Shown: piece after piece, positions 32,401 through 42,852 of the stretch
How positions within the stretch are numbered: position 1 is the stretch's first letter
How the letters are laid out: each line of letters starts with the position of its first letter
Assembly (NCBI RefSeq): GCF_003369915.1
Contig: NW_022881625.1
Span: 2,790,001 to 2,854,000 of the forward strand
DNA: 64,000 bases
Reading direction: 5' to 3'
Origin: Drosophila miranda
Taxonomy: Eukaryota; Arthropoda; Insecta; Diptera; Drosophilidae
Position numbers and translations under genes: made by a program
The notes under the pieces: model-generated
The model's database searches: none
What the model saw: the letters and a program-made list of their open reading frames with translations, nothing else
What the model was told of the DNA's origin: nothing

Positions 32401-33959
32401 TTTATCAGCTTCATAAGGACAGTTACGCGAAATGTGACCATTCTGATTGCACTTAAAACACTTTGTTTCGGCTTTGCAGTCTTTGCGTTTGTGTTCTCCT
32501 GATCCACAGTTATAGCAATATTCTTTTTTACCGCTTTGCCCACTTTGCTGCTTGAAACTCGTTTTATGCTGTTCGTTATTGCCCTTCTTCTCCGATTTGT
32601 TCAAACGATCATAGATATCGAACTCTTCGTTCAAGGCCCTGAAGGTCTTACAGCGATACATGGCATACTTATACTCGTTTCTTATGTCCAGACCGTTCAC
32701 AATATGGCTTATAACAGCCGCGTGTTCAACATGTCCGACTGCTGCTATTTTTCTCATCTGCAGCAAGTACTCGTGCATCGACTCACTACTCTTCCTCTTT
32801 CTTTCTTGCAGCAGCTTATGAATGTCTGCACTGTTATAGCTACATGTGAATTCATCCAATAATACGTTCTTGAGTTCCTCATAGGTGCACACGCATTCAG
32901 CTTCAAGGAAAAGCTTAGCTGCACCGGTCATTTTTCCTCTGGCCTGCACATACTTTTGCTTTTCAGTAAGCTCATATGCGTCGGCATTTTTTTCGAATAT
33001 CTCAAACCATTTTTCTATGGGAACCGATTTTCCATCACAATCGCTCACAACTTTTGTAAAATTATCTGGAGCGATCTTCATTTCTCGTTGCTCATCGCAA
33101 AGCAGTTTCAAACTTAGCAACTTTATCATTTGATCAATCTTGTCATCAGTATTGTTTTCTGCATTTTCTAAATCTTCCATCTCGTTTGCACTCGGTCGCG
33201 ACGTTCCTGGTACAGCTTCTTCCTTCTCTCTCTCTTTCCAGTGCAACGGCGGCGGTGTTTGCATCGTTTTGCGGCTCTTTTCGACTTGTATCTGTGTACC
33301 CGACGAGTGCTTGTCTTTTCTGTTTATAAGTGTGTATCACACACAACGTGTCTGTGCGTGTTTTTTCTGCTTGTGTACGTACTGCGCACGGACAAGGCGA
33401 CGCTGCGGCGCGACAATGAATTTCACAATTTTCCAACCGAATTAAACGACCGATCTTTTATTAAACTCCGTGTCTACTGTTAGGCTCACAGAATTTGGAT
33501 TGTTCAACTTAATGTTTATAGCCACCAACAACAACTTTACAACTTTATGTAGCTACAAACAACAACTTTAACAACTTTTCAACAATCCTCTTCTTGCATC
33601 AGCTTCTGCTTTCTTCTGTTTTTCTTTTTCACACACTCCGAGCTCTGTATTCGACGCGGACGAGCCCACAAATGTAAGATTAATAATAATGTATCGTTTA
33701 TTAATAGTGCTTTTCGAAAAAGAGTACAAAGTGTATGATTTAAGATGTGCAATTAATGAGTCTGTTCTTCCGACTTTTTGTTCAACTTTCTGCTTCTACT
33801 TCCAACAACCGACTCACGTATCGATAACCCCTTATCGGTTAGGTCTTTTAAACATCGGTTAAGTCTGGTTATATCGGTTAGGTCTTATCGATGGTATCTT
33901 TAGTTCAAATGTTAATTTAGATGGGATAGTGCTAACTGCTTGATACACTGTCCTTTACA
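29454..33959 (-). mobile_element. Ty3/gypsy LTR retrotransposon copy 2 (duplicate of copy 1)
   Basis: LTRs at 29454-29740 and 33673-33959, target duplication TGTTA at 29449-29453 and 33960-33964. The gag-protease frame runs 33264-32122 and lacks the TAG that stops copy 1 after the knuckles, but it has the same protease-RT deletion and the same two integrase deletions. The primer-binding site next to the right LTR reads TGTGGGCTCGTCCG, one mismatch from the tRNA-Pro complement. It arose by segmental duplication, not by a second insertion. Confidence 0.9.
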
Positions 33960-34314
33960 TGTTATACCTTCTACGGAATATTTAGGAATATAGTATTATG
34001 ATTGATCTGACTCTCAATGAAATGAAACAAATAAATCGCCATAATTATGGCATCAGATTTTTTGGCCAAATTTAATTTATTGGGCATGGAATGGTCGGTA
34101 GACTGCCGAAAGTTTTGGGCCTGATAATAATATAAACAAGCTAATCTTTAGCGCTTTTTTATATCTTGTTATTTTTTTTTTGGTTCGGTTGTCCTTCTTG
34201 AAGGTAATTTAACTTTTATTGGGCCAACATCGAAAATAAATGAAACAGAGATAAACAGATAAAGGTACAAAAAATGAAATCAAACATAAAACGCAAATAA
34301 AAATTCCAATAATC

Positions 34315-36332
34315 TCATCGTGGATTCGGCCACATGCGACTTTCACGTGGCGATGGGAGCTTCAATTGATTGCCAAATCGAGGCCTCTCCTCCTGATTGA
34401 CCGCCTGCTTTGACGGTGTGTTGGCGGCCGACGCCACCGAATTGTGGTTTACGAGGACATGGCGAATTCGTGGCACAGCCACGCGATTGCGCTGATGCTG
34501 AGCCCCGCCGACGTGCAGCACTGAGGAGCGACTCGTGGGCACCAATTCTTCATAGGAGATCCCGGCTTCGCGGTCATTTTCAGTGGTCTCATCGGTCATA
34601 TACTCGGAATCGCTGGGCGATCTTGTATCCGGCACCGCTGATTTTGTGCGTGGCTTCTTGTTCGAGCGTGTGCCAATGCTGCGTCTGCCCAATCCCCCGC
34701 TGCGACGCAATGTGTTGTCCAGGACGCGGACCCGCTTTAGTGGCGACTTGGACGCCTTCAGCTGGCTGTTGGCCAGCCGCTGTGCGGTAGACGGCGACGG
34801 GCGTATCGAATTCAGAGAGCTCATGAGGCTGCGCTTGGCGTTGGGAGTCCGATACCCCGAAGAGCTGGCGGCTGCTGATGGATTCAGTCGCTTGTGCAGA
34901 TTCCCAGTGCTCTTGGTCATATTGGGAGTGATCAGCTGGATTGTTGGGGTCTTGCGCAACGACATTGTCGAGGTCGACATTGAGGACATGTTCTTCAAAG
35001 TTCGGGGCGTGCGAGGGGCCGTTGAACCGGCAGTTGGCGGTGGCATCATCAATTTGCTACTGCTGCCCGTCCTCGTGGTGGGCGGGGCCTTCTTGCGGGC
35101 CGAGCTCTGCTTGGCCTGCCGATAGTTCTCCCATTCGCCAGCCATCAGCTCCAGTATGTTCTCGCCATAAACCAGAAACGGGCCATGCGATTGCACCTCA
35201 TAGGCGTGCACCAGTTCAGTGATCTGCTGCTCAATCTTGGGCAGCTTCGAGGTGATGGCCTTGCGTTCCTTTTCCTCTTTAAGGAACTGGCCGCCACGAT
35301 TGTTGAAACGATTCGGCTCGTTGGCCTTTGCCCCTAGAGCCTGCATGCGGGACCAAAGTTCTGCACGGCTCTCGCACAGATCGAAAATCTCCTTGTTGCA
35401 CGTGTAGAAGCTCTTCAGATCATCCAGCTCCAGCTCGTGCAGCTCCAACAGGTCTTCGTTGTAATACTTATTGTAGTAGTTGGAGAAACGCTTGCGCTCC
35501 TGCTGGCTCCCACCACTTGCTTATCTCGACGCGCAGCTGCTCGATGAACGTCTTGAGGTTCTGGCTGCGCAGTGCCTGGCAGCGCTGCAGCTCCTAATGG
35601 AGGATGTCATAGGTGCGCTGCGTATTCTGCACTCGCGCACTCGTCGCATGGCGCTCTCGTCCGTCTCCTGGAGGCGATCCCACAGCACGTAGATCTTCTC
35701 GCGCATGTCATGGATTTTGGAGCGCAGCTCCTGGATCTGCTCGGCATAACTGTTGCGCATTTGCCGCAGCCGCTCTAGTGTCTCTGGTGTTAGATTGTGG
35801 CTCAGATCGTTCAGTAGGCGATCCTCTGCATCGGTCTGGGGCATCAGCTCGAGCATCTTCATGTCATGCTTGATGGCCTTGCGCAGCTGGTCCAGCTCCG
35901 TCTGGCGCACTGCGCGCTGAGAGCGCAGGTTGTCGAGATGGTCGCGAAAGCCGTCCATCTCATCGGGCAGGGGCAGCGGGTCCGCCAGTAGAGGGAGCGG
36001 CAGTGCGCCCAGCTCTTCGCAGAGCTGCTCCTGCTGGAGCAGCAGCTCCCCGATCTCCGCCCGACGTTTCGAGAGCTCCTCGCGCAGATGCTCAATGCTT
36101 CAGCTGCCATATGATCAGTGGCACATCGTCGGGCCTCTGACCAATGTCCACCGTCTCATGGAGGAGTCGGGTGAGGTCGCTGGCCTCGGCTCGGAGTGCG
36201 GCTATGTCATCCAGGATGGCCGCCTGCTTCTCCCGCGACTCGGTCAGCAGATCCGTATAGAAATTATCCGCGTGCGCCTTGAGTTTGTGCACTCCACATT
36301 GAATGGAGCTGCTCCACATGCTCGCCAGTCAT
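34315..36332 (-). pseudogene. feo: fascetto (PRC1-like) copy 3, more damaged
   Basis: It has the same 11-, 14- and 4-bp losses as copy 2. It also has a TAA-forming change in the QLQRCQALR region (CTCCTAATGG at about 35593) and a loss of about 38 bp near 36290 that removes the MFEPNTCEDF segment. The C-terminal 377 codons (35448-34315) are open. ATG equivalent at 36332. Confidence 0.85.
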
Positions 36333-36837
36333 CTCAAGGATCTCTCCCTTGATGGAGGTTGGGTCAACCATAGCCAATAGGAATGGGTCTTGTATTCGCG
36401 AATGGAAGGAATTTATGTGATGTGTGCAGGATTTCGATTGCACAATGTGTTGCTCAAGGAAAATGCCTCCGCACAGATAAGTGACGCCTCTCGTGTTGGC
36501 ACAAATTGCACAATGAAAATTTTGTGTGCTTGATTTGCCTCATGCCTCAAAGCACAAAACAAGTTGATTCTGATTGACGTGCGGCCAAAAAAACACCTAC
36601 TTTATATTGCAAATAAGTTCCTTCAAGGTTTTCCAGTTGTAAAGATAATTTAGGATGAGAAAAGTGTTTACTGCCCGCAAACAAAGGGAAAAATTCATAC
36701 ATATACAACCTCGTATGCATATACATCAAATGTATTCTATTGTATATAGAAGATAGGAAAATAGAACGTGAATTTGAATATATCGAACACATTCGCTACG
36801 ATGAAGACACCCGTCTAATATTGAATATTTGAACGGC
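36333..36837. other. feo 5' flank, residual Cyp12-A 3' flank, and a short unique spacer
   Basis: 36333-36670 repeats the feo upstream / Cyp12-A downstream sequence seen at 17856-18190. At CAGTAAAC (about 36676) it switches to about 160 bp of unique AT-rich DNA before the Cyp12-B stop codon. No gene is seen. Confidence 0.6.
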
Positions 36838-38588
36838 TCAGTTGGCCAAATCCGTGAACTTGAACTTGAGCGGTATGTTGGGAAAGCTGATCAGTTCACT
36901 GCGGAAGGCTTTTTCCGTGGAGTGATTGAACTCGATGTTGAAGGTCCGAAGGAGCCGGGCGATGCCCAGCTCCAGCTCCATGTCCACGATGCGCTTTCCA
37001 ACGCCATCGGGTCCAAGTCCGAAGGGCAAGAACACAAACGGATTCTTCAGCTTTAGTCATTTGCCGGACATTGCCCGGTGGAGTCTGTGGCGTTCCAAAT
37101 CCAACGTTCTGGCATGATCTCAGCAGCCTTGGGGAAGTTCTCCTCGCTTGATAGCAAGCTCAGGGGAATCATCGACACACAGGTACCAGCTGGCACTTGG
37201 TATCCGCTCAAAACGCTATCCCGATCGAGAACTCGGGCATTCATAACAGCCAGCGGGTACATCCGATGCGACTCTTTGATGCTGGCACGCAAATAGGGAA
37301 CGTTCTTCATGGATTCCTCCGTGAAATCCGAGTCCTTGTGGGGTAGTATCTTCATCACCTCCTCTCGGAGTATGGCCTGCTTTTCGGGATTCTTGGCAAG
37401 ACAGAGCATGACCCCTGTAAATGTGCTAGAGGTCTGAAAAAATATTGAATGATCTGCAGAGTACGTACGGTATCAACTCCGGCCATTAGCATGTCCATGG
37501 CCATGATTGTGGCCACCTTCTTGTCGACCTTGAGCAGCTTTTCCAGTACACTCTGCTCGTTCTCAGGACGGACAACACCCTCTTTGGCTTCCTTCTCCAA
37601 TCGCTCTACCGCCTCATCAATATATGCCGATATAATGTACAGAATGGTGTCGAGAATGTTCATAATTTTCATCAGTTTGGGCGTTTTGAACATGCGCCAG
37701 GCGGAGGGCTTCAGCTCCAGATCAGCAGATACTTTAAAGAAATCTTCCAATAGGTGGAAAAGCTTTGTGGCTTCGATCCTTTTGTTCGACTCCTTCAGCA
37801 GTCCCAACTGCCTGTCCAATGCCACGACGGAGACTGACTCCAGGGTCCAGCGATTGATGGTGTCTATGAAGTTATCAGGAACCTCTAGAGTGCTGGCATC
37901 ACGGATGGCTTTAATGCTTTAAATGGAAAACAGTTTTTAAGTATTTAAAGAAACACATTTGTGGAATGGCCTACCGCTGCACAAATTCCTGATTGACCTG
38001 GGACATTTTCTTGTAGTAAAGCCTTGCGTTCTTGGGCTGCATGAGGACTGGATTTACAGCCGATCGAAAGTCGCCCCACGCCTTTCCTTGGGTGGGTGCG
38101 ACGCCCTCGACGCCCTGAAAGAAATCCTTTCAGTGCGCCTGCCGATGGTACAAAAGAGCGTCGGCCCCAGGCCGATTTGGCCACGTGCCCTCGTGCCGGA
38201 ATACTACCTCGAAGTCCTTGGGATTGTGTGTACTCAACATGGGAGGTCCTCCCATGATGCCTGGCACAACATGAATGCTGCCATAGTCTTCGCGCATGGC
38301 CATTATCAACTCCGCAAGGTCCTTGTTCTTATATTTACCCCCTGGCATGAACATTTTGGGAATCAGAGATATCAAATTGGCCCGAGGCACCTGCCTGAAG
38401 GGACGCGCCTGCTGCCACTCTGCATCGTCTCGGGTTAGAGCTGCAGCAGCTGTGGTCTGCCGGCGCTGGAAATGATCGGTATTGAGGCATTTTACATACC
38501 AAATCATTGCCAGCTTCTATCCTCCACTGAAAGAGACGGCCGCCACTTGCTTGTGAGCTACGGCAATTCCACTACGGATTTTCAACAT
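36838..38588 (-). pseudogene. Cyp12 type B (haem cysteine lost, nonsense codon)
   Basis: A paralogous mitochondrial P450. Exon 1 starts at 38588, exon 2 ends near 37977, exon 3 is about 37918-37469, exon 4 from about 37432 down to TGA at 36838-36840. It has the expected [21 protein letters not shown] and MPERW motifs and the normal CYP12 tail PLKFKFTDL. Three lesions show: TGA replacing AGA in the HRKDFFQG motif (near 38128), a frameshift with TAA after QCPAND (near 37053), and a haem loop reading [11 protein letters not shown], without arginine-x-cysteine. It cannot bind haem normally. Confidence 0.88.
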
Positions 38589-39362
38589 ATTTTTGCCTTT
38601 TCTATGATCTTAACTCGTCCGCAACAAAAACTCAACTGAGGCGCAGAAAAGGCGATTTGGTAAAGTTCGCATAAATATTACGCAATGAAATCATTGCAGG
38701 AATTGATTAAAGAGATGAAAAATCATTCGTATAATCATAATATAAGTAATATGGAATTACTTTTGATGTGCAGGAATTAAAGTTCAGTTTATCGATATTT
38801 TAATAGCTATTCCATCGCCATTTTTAACGCACAAATGATTGTAACTTTTAAGGGAATCAATTTTCTATAGGATTTTTTTCCATTTTTTAAACGAAGTCAA
38901 ATAAAATATACCCCACCATTCCCTAGAAAATGTTTGAGTATCATGATGACTTGCAAATATGATATCTAATCAGTTGCACAACTGATTATAAATTTGCTGG
39001 TAAACAATTATATACAGGTTCTACAGCACTTACCAAGAGATATGAACACTTCAATTTTTGGGAAAGGTAAGCTTTCCATGTCAACAATTCAGAGCCTTAT
39101 TGATGTTTATGTTTGTAGGTTTTTGAAACAGGACCAATATCCTTATTGATTTTTATGTTTGTAGGTTCTACATGTTCAAAGGTAGATCCTCTTCCATGCC
39201 ATTATCAATACTTCGTTCTCTATGACAGCTATTCGGTTGTCCTTCTTGAAGGTAATTAAATTTTTATTGGGCCAACATCGAAAATAAATTAAACAGAGAT
39301 AAACAGATAAAGGTACAAAAAATAAAATCAAACATAAAACGCAAATAAAAATTCCAATAATC
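38589..39362. other. Cyp12-B upstream flank and feo copy 4 3' UTR
   Basis: This is the counterpart of 16495-17222. It includes a local duplication of the TTATTGATKTTTATGTTTGTAGG motif around 39097-39160. The feo 3' UTR starts after ACAACCGAA near 39233 and has no poly(A) tract, unlike copies 2 and 3. Confidence 0.6.
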
Positions 39363-41411
39363 TCATCGTGGATTCGGCCACATGCGACTTTCACGTGGCG
39401 ATGGGAGCTTCAATTGATTGCCAAATCGAGGCCTCTCCTCCTGATTGACCGCCTGCTTTGACGGTGTGTTGGCGGCCGACGCCACCGAATTGTGGTTTAC
39501 GAGGACATGGCGAATTCGTGGCACAGCCACGCGATTGCGCAGATGCTGAGCCCCGCCGACGGGCAGCACTGAGGAGCGACTCGTGGGCACCAATTCTTCA
39601 TAGGAGATCCCGGCTTCGCGGTCATTTTCAGTGGTCTCATCGGTCATATACTCGGAATCGCTGCGCGATCTTGTATCCGGCACCGCTGATTTTGTGCGTG
39701 GCTTCTTGTTCGAGCGTGTGCCAATGCTGCGTCTGCCCAATCCCCCGCTGCGACGCAATGTGTTGTCCAGGACGCGGACCCGCTTTAGTGGCGACTTGGA
39801 CGCCTTCAGCTGGCTGTTGGCCAGCCGCTGTGTGGTAGACGGCGACGGGCGTATCGAATTCAGAGAGCTCATGAGGCTGCGCTTGGCGTTGGGAGTCCGA
39901 TACGCCGAAGAGCTGGCGGCTGCTGATGGATTCAGTCGCTTGTGCAGATTCCCAGTGCTCTTGGTCATATTGGGAGTGATCAGCAGGATTGTTGGGGTCT
40001 TGCGCAACGACATTATCGAGGTCGACATTGAGGACATGTTCTTCAAAGTTCGGGGCGTGCGAGGGGCCGTTGAACCGGCAGTCGGCGGTGGCATCATCAA
40101 TTTGCTGCTGCTGCCCGTCCTCGTGGTGGGCGAAGCCTTCTTGCGGGCCGAGCTCTGCTTGGCCTGCCGATAGTTCTCCCATTCGCCAGCCATCAGCTCC
40201 AGTATGTTCTCGCCATAAACCAGATACGGGCCATGCGATTGCACCTCATGGGCGTGCACCAGTTCAGTGATCTGCTGCTCAATCTTGGGCAGCTTCGAGG
40301 TGATGGCCTTGCGTTCCTTTTCCTCTTTAAGGAACTGGCCGCCACGATTGTTGAAACGATTCGGCTCGTTGGCCTTTGCCCCTAGAGCCTGCATGCGGGA
40401 CCAAAGTTCTGCACGGCTCTCGCACAGATCGAAAATCTCCTTGTTGCACGTGTAGAAGCTCTTCAGATCATCCAGCTCCAGCTCGTGCAGCTCCAACAGG
40501 TCTTCGTTGTAATACTTATTGTAGTAGTTGGAGAAACGCTTGCGCTCCTGCTGGCTCTTGAGCGTTAGATCCCACCACTTGCTTATCTCGACGCGCAGCT
40601 GCTCGATGAACGTCTTGAGGTTCTGGCTGCGCAGTGCCTGGCAGCGCTGCAGCTCCGAATGGAGGATGTCATAGGTGCGCTGCGTATTCTCGGTGCACTC
40701 GCGCACTCGTCGCATGGCGCTCTCGTCCGTCTCCTGGAGGCGATCCCACAGCACGTAGATCTTCTCGCGCATGTCATGGATTTTGGAGCGCAGCTCCTGG
40801 ATCTGCTCGGCATAACTGTTGCGCATCTGACGCAGCCGCTCTAGTGTCTCTGGTGTTAGATTGTGGCTCAGATCGTTCAGTAGGCGATCCTCTGAATCGG
40901 TCTGGGGCATCTGCTCGAGCATCTTCATGTCATGCTTGATGGCCTTGCGCAGCTGGTCCAGCTCCGTCTGGCGCACTGCGCGCTGAGAGCGCAGGTTGTC
41001 GAGATGGTCGCGAAAGCCGTCCATCTCATCGGGCAGGGGCAGCGGGTCCGCCAGTAGAGGGAGCGGCAGTGCGCCCAGCTCTTCGCAGAGCTGCTCCTGC
41101 TGGAGCAGCAGCTCCCCGATCTCCGCCCGACGTTTCGAGAGCTCCTCGCGCAGATGCTCAATGCTTTTGTCCAGCTTCAGCTGCCATATGATCAGTTGCA
41201 CATCGTCGGGCCTCTGACCAATGTCCACCGTCTCATGGAGGAGTCGGGTGAGGTCGCTGGCCTCGGCTCGGAGTGCGGCTATGTCATCCAGGATGGCCGC
41301 CTGCTTCTCCCGCGACTCGGTCAGCAGATCCGTATAGAAATTATCCGCGTGCGCCTTGAGTTTTTGCAGAAAGTTCTCGCATGTCTTCGGCTCGAACATG
41401 AGGGACCACAT
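39363..41411 (-). CDS. feo: fascetto (PRC1-like) copy 4, open 682-codon frame
   Basis: Microtubule-crosslinking central-spindle protein of the PRC1/Ase1/MAP65 family. The frame opens at MWSLMFEPKTCENF, only about 10 residues short of the start seen in other copies (MTGEHVEQLHS). Residues about 1-330 are coiled-coil-rich. The spectrin-like microtubule-binding part carries NRGGQFLKEEKER at about residues 355-367. The last 250 residues are basic and Ser/Thr/Pro-rich with TP sites such as APRTPRTLKN. There is no intron. The 11-, 14- and 4-bp deletions of copies 2-3 are absent. The upstream 5' UTR is replaced by feo 3' sequence at 41423, so transcription is uncertain. Its length is close to the 672 residues I recall for fly Feo. 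Confidence 0.85.
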   Translation of the reverse strand: MWSLMFEPKTCENFLQKLKAHADNFYTDLLTESREKQAAILDDIAALRAEASDLTRLLHETVDIGQRPDDVQLIIWQLKLDKSIEHLREELSKRRAEIGELLLQQEQLCEELGALPLPLLADPLPLPDEMDGFRDHLDNLRSQRAVRQTELDQLRKAIKHDMKMLEQMPQTDSEDRLLNDLSHNLTPETLERLRQMRNSYAEQIQELRSKIHDMREKIYVLWDRLQETDESAMRRVRECTENTQRTYDILHSELQRCQALRSQNLKTFIEQLRVEISKWWDLTLKSQQERKRFSNYYNKYYNEDLLELHELELDDLKSFYTCNKEIFDLCESRAELWSRMQALGAKANEPNRFNNRGGQFLKEEKERKAITSKLPKIEQQITELVHAHEVQSHGPYLVYGENILELMAGEWENYRQAKQSSARKKASPTTRTGSSSKLMMPPPTAGSTAPRTPRTLKNMSSMSTSIMSLRKTPTILLITPNMTKSTGNLHKRLNPSAAASSSAYRTPNAKRSLMSSLNSIRPSPSTTQRLANSQLKASKSPLKRVRVLDNTLRRSGGLGRRSIGTRSNKKPRTKSAVPDTRSRSDSEYMTDETTENDREAGISYEELVPTSRSSVLPVGGAQHLRNRVAVPRIRHVLVNHNSVASAANTPSKQAVNQEERPRFGNQLKLPSPRESRMWPNPR

Positions 41412-41423
41412 TGAATGGAGCTG

Positions 41424-41692
41424 TAATCAATTGATTGCCAAATCGAGGCCTCTCCTCCTGATTGACCGCCTGCTTTGACGGTGTGTTGGCGGCCGACGCC
41501 ACCGAATTGTGGTTTACGAGGACATGGCGAATTCGTGGCACAGCCACGCGATTGCGCTGATGCTGAGCCCCGCCGACGGGCAGCACTGAGGAGCGACTCG
41601 TGGGCACCAATTCTTCATAGGAGATCCCGGCATCGCGGTCATTTTCAGTGGTCTCATCGGTCATATACTCGGAATCGCTGGGCGATCTTGTA
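41424..41692 (-). pseudogene. feo: fascetto 3' fragment (copy 5)
   Basis: It encodes MTDETTENDRDAGISYEEL to the ERPRFGNQL region, matching 39405-39672, and is joined head to tail to the truncated 5' end of copy 4. At 41692 it is cut by the LOA-clade element. Only the C-terminal tail is represented. Confidence 0.85.
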
Positions 41693-41760
41693 TTCCGGGC
41701 TCGCCGGAACCAGGTACCAGCTCCCAGCGTAGGGAAGGGCCGAAGCGTTCCAGGGAGGGG

Positions 41761-42852
41761 ATGAAGGCAAAAGCTCAGTATAAGGCGGCCCTCAAGTTAC
41801 TGAGCCGGCTCCAGGGCAAGGCGGATATCTCCCAAGAGGAGAAGTCCAAGCTAGCCTGGGCTGAGCAGCGGGTACAGGAGGGCCGCGAATACTACGCGCA
41901 GCTGCCGCAGATGAAGGCAACAAACGGTGGATTCGCCAACAAGGTGGAGGAGATGTTGGCCACCAAGAGGCAACGCTCGATCGAGAGTGCTGCCAAAGAC
42001 ACTCCGGCGAGCAAGCGGCAACGCGGGCCCAAGGTGGCCACCCCCCAGCCGAAGACGAGGAAGCCGAGGCAGAAGGCCATGAGCGAGGTGTCCAAGAGAC
42101 ATCTCATTGTGGCCTTGATCGATCGCAGCGATGAGAACGGGAAGATGACGGCGGCGCAGTGGAAGTTAGTCCACGCGCAGCTCGTCGAGGCACTGTTCTC
42201 GCGATTGGAGGAGGATCCTAGCGCTCCCATGCCCACGTTCGATGGAGCGGGATGGCTGAACGGGGTCAAAATCCTCAAGTGCAATGACGACCCAACGCGG
42301 CAGTGGCTGGTGCAGAAGGTGCCCCTACTGGAAGCTCTGTGGGAGGGGGCCAAGCTGGAGGTGGTAGACAGGGAGCTGATCCCGTCCATACCAAAGGCGA
42401 AGGTGCTCTTCCCCATTGCTGTCCAGGGGGAGCGAGCACTGAAGCTGCTGCAGAGGCAAAATCCGGACGTGCCAACGGCTGATTGGAAGGTTCTGCATGC
42501 CGGTAGCCCACTACCCAACGAGGGCGGTCAGCACGTGATCCTCCAGATCAGCAAGGTGGCGGAGGACATCCTGTATCCCAAGCTCGGGAAGATGGCGTGG
42601 GGCGTAGGTAGCGTATGCCTACGTCTGAAAAAGCGCCACCCCGAGGATAAAGATGCGCACACCCTCCAGGCAGGCGAGATCGAGAAGGACCTAGGTCTGG
42701 AGACCATAGTGGAGGCCGCCCAGGGTCTTGCGCTGGACGACTCGAAGGAGGAGGAAGACGGTGACGGTGACCTGACAATCATAGTCAACCCGTCGTGCGA
42801 GGTTGAGTTAGCCACCCATGACACTAAGGGTGCTGCAACTCAATCTCCATAA
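41761..42852 (+). CDS. LOA-clade ORF1 (363 aa, intact)
   Basis: The frame is open from ATG 41761 to 42852. The N-terminus is Lys/Arg/Gln-rich (MKAKAQYKAALKLLSRLQ) with a basic stretch near residues 80-110. The C-terminal half (KRHLIVALIDRSD, GWLNGVKILKCND, VPLLEALWEGAKLEV) is the domain typical of LOA-type ORF1 proteins, thought to bind RNA. The tail is acidic (KEEEDGDGD). It overlaps ORF2 by 35 nt in another frame. Confidence 0.75.
   Translation: MKAKAQYKAALKLLSRLQGKADISQEEKSKLAWAEQRVQEGREYYAQLPQMKATNGGFANKVEEMLATKRQRSIESAAKDTPASKRQRGPKVATPQPKTRKPRQKAMSEVSKRHLIVALIDRSDENGKMTAAQWKLVHAQLVEALFSRLEEDPSAPMPTFDGAGWLNGVKILKCNDDPTRQWLVQKVPLLEALWEGAKLEVVDRELIPSIPKAKVLFPIAVQGERALKLLQRQNPDVPTADWKVLHAGSPLPNEGGQHVILQISKVAEDILYPKLGKMAWGVGSVCLRLKKRHPEDKDAHTLQAGEIEKDLGLETIVEAAQGLALDDSKEEEDGDGDLTIIVNPSCEVELATHDTKGAATQSP

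Larger units (their letters stand above)
17301..36670. repeat. Tandem segmental duplication, period 9,256 bp (feo / Cyp12-A / gypsy)
   Basis: Positions from about 17587 on recur at +9256 up to about 27440 (counterpart 36670), with very few differences. One base is lost in copy 1 near 20848 and one in copy 2 near 28529, shifting the offset to 9255 between them. The unit holds a feo copy, Cyp12-A, a gypsy element and the poly(A) junction of the next feo. A third, partial unit begins at 34169 and ends at 36670, where it joins Cyp12-B DNA. Confidence 0.92.
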
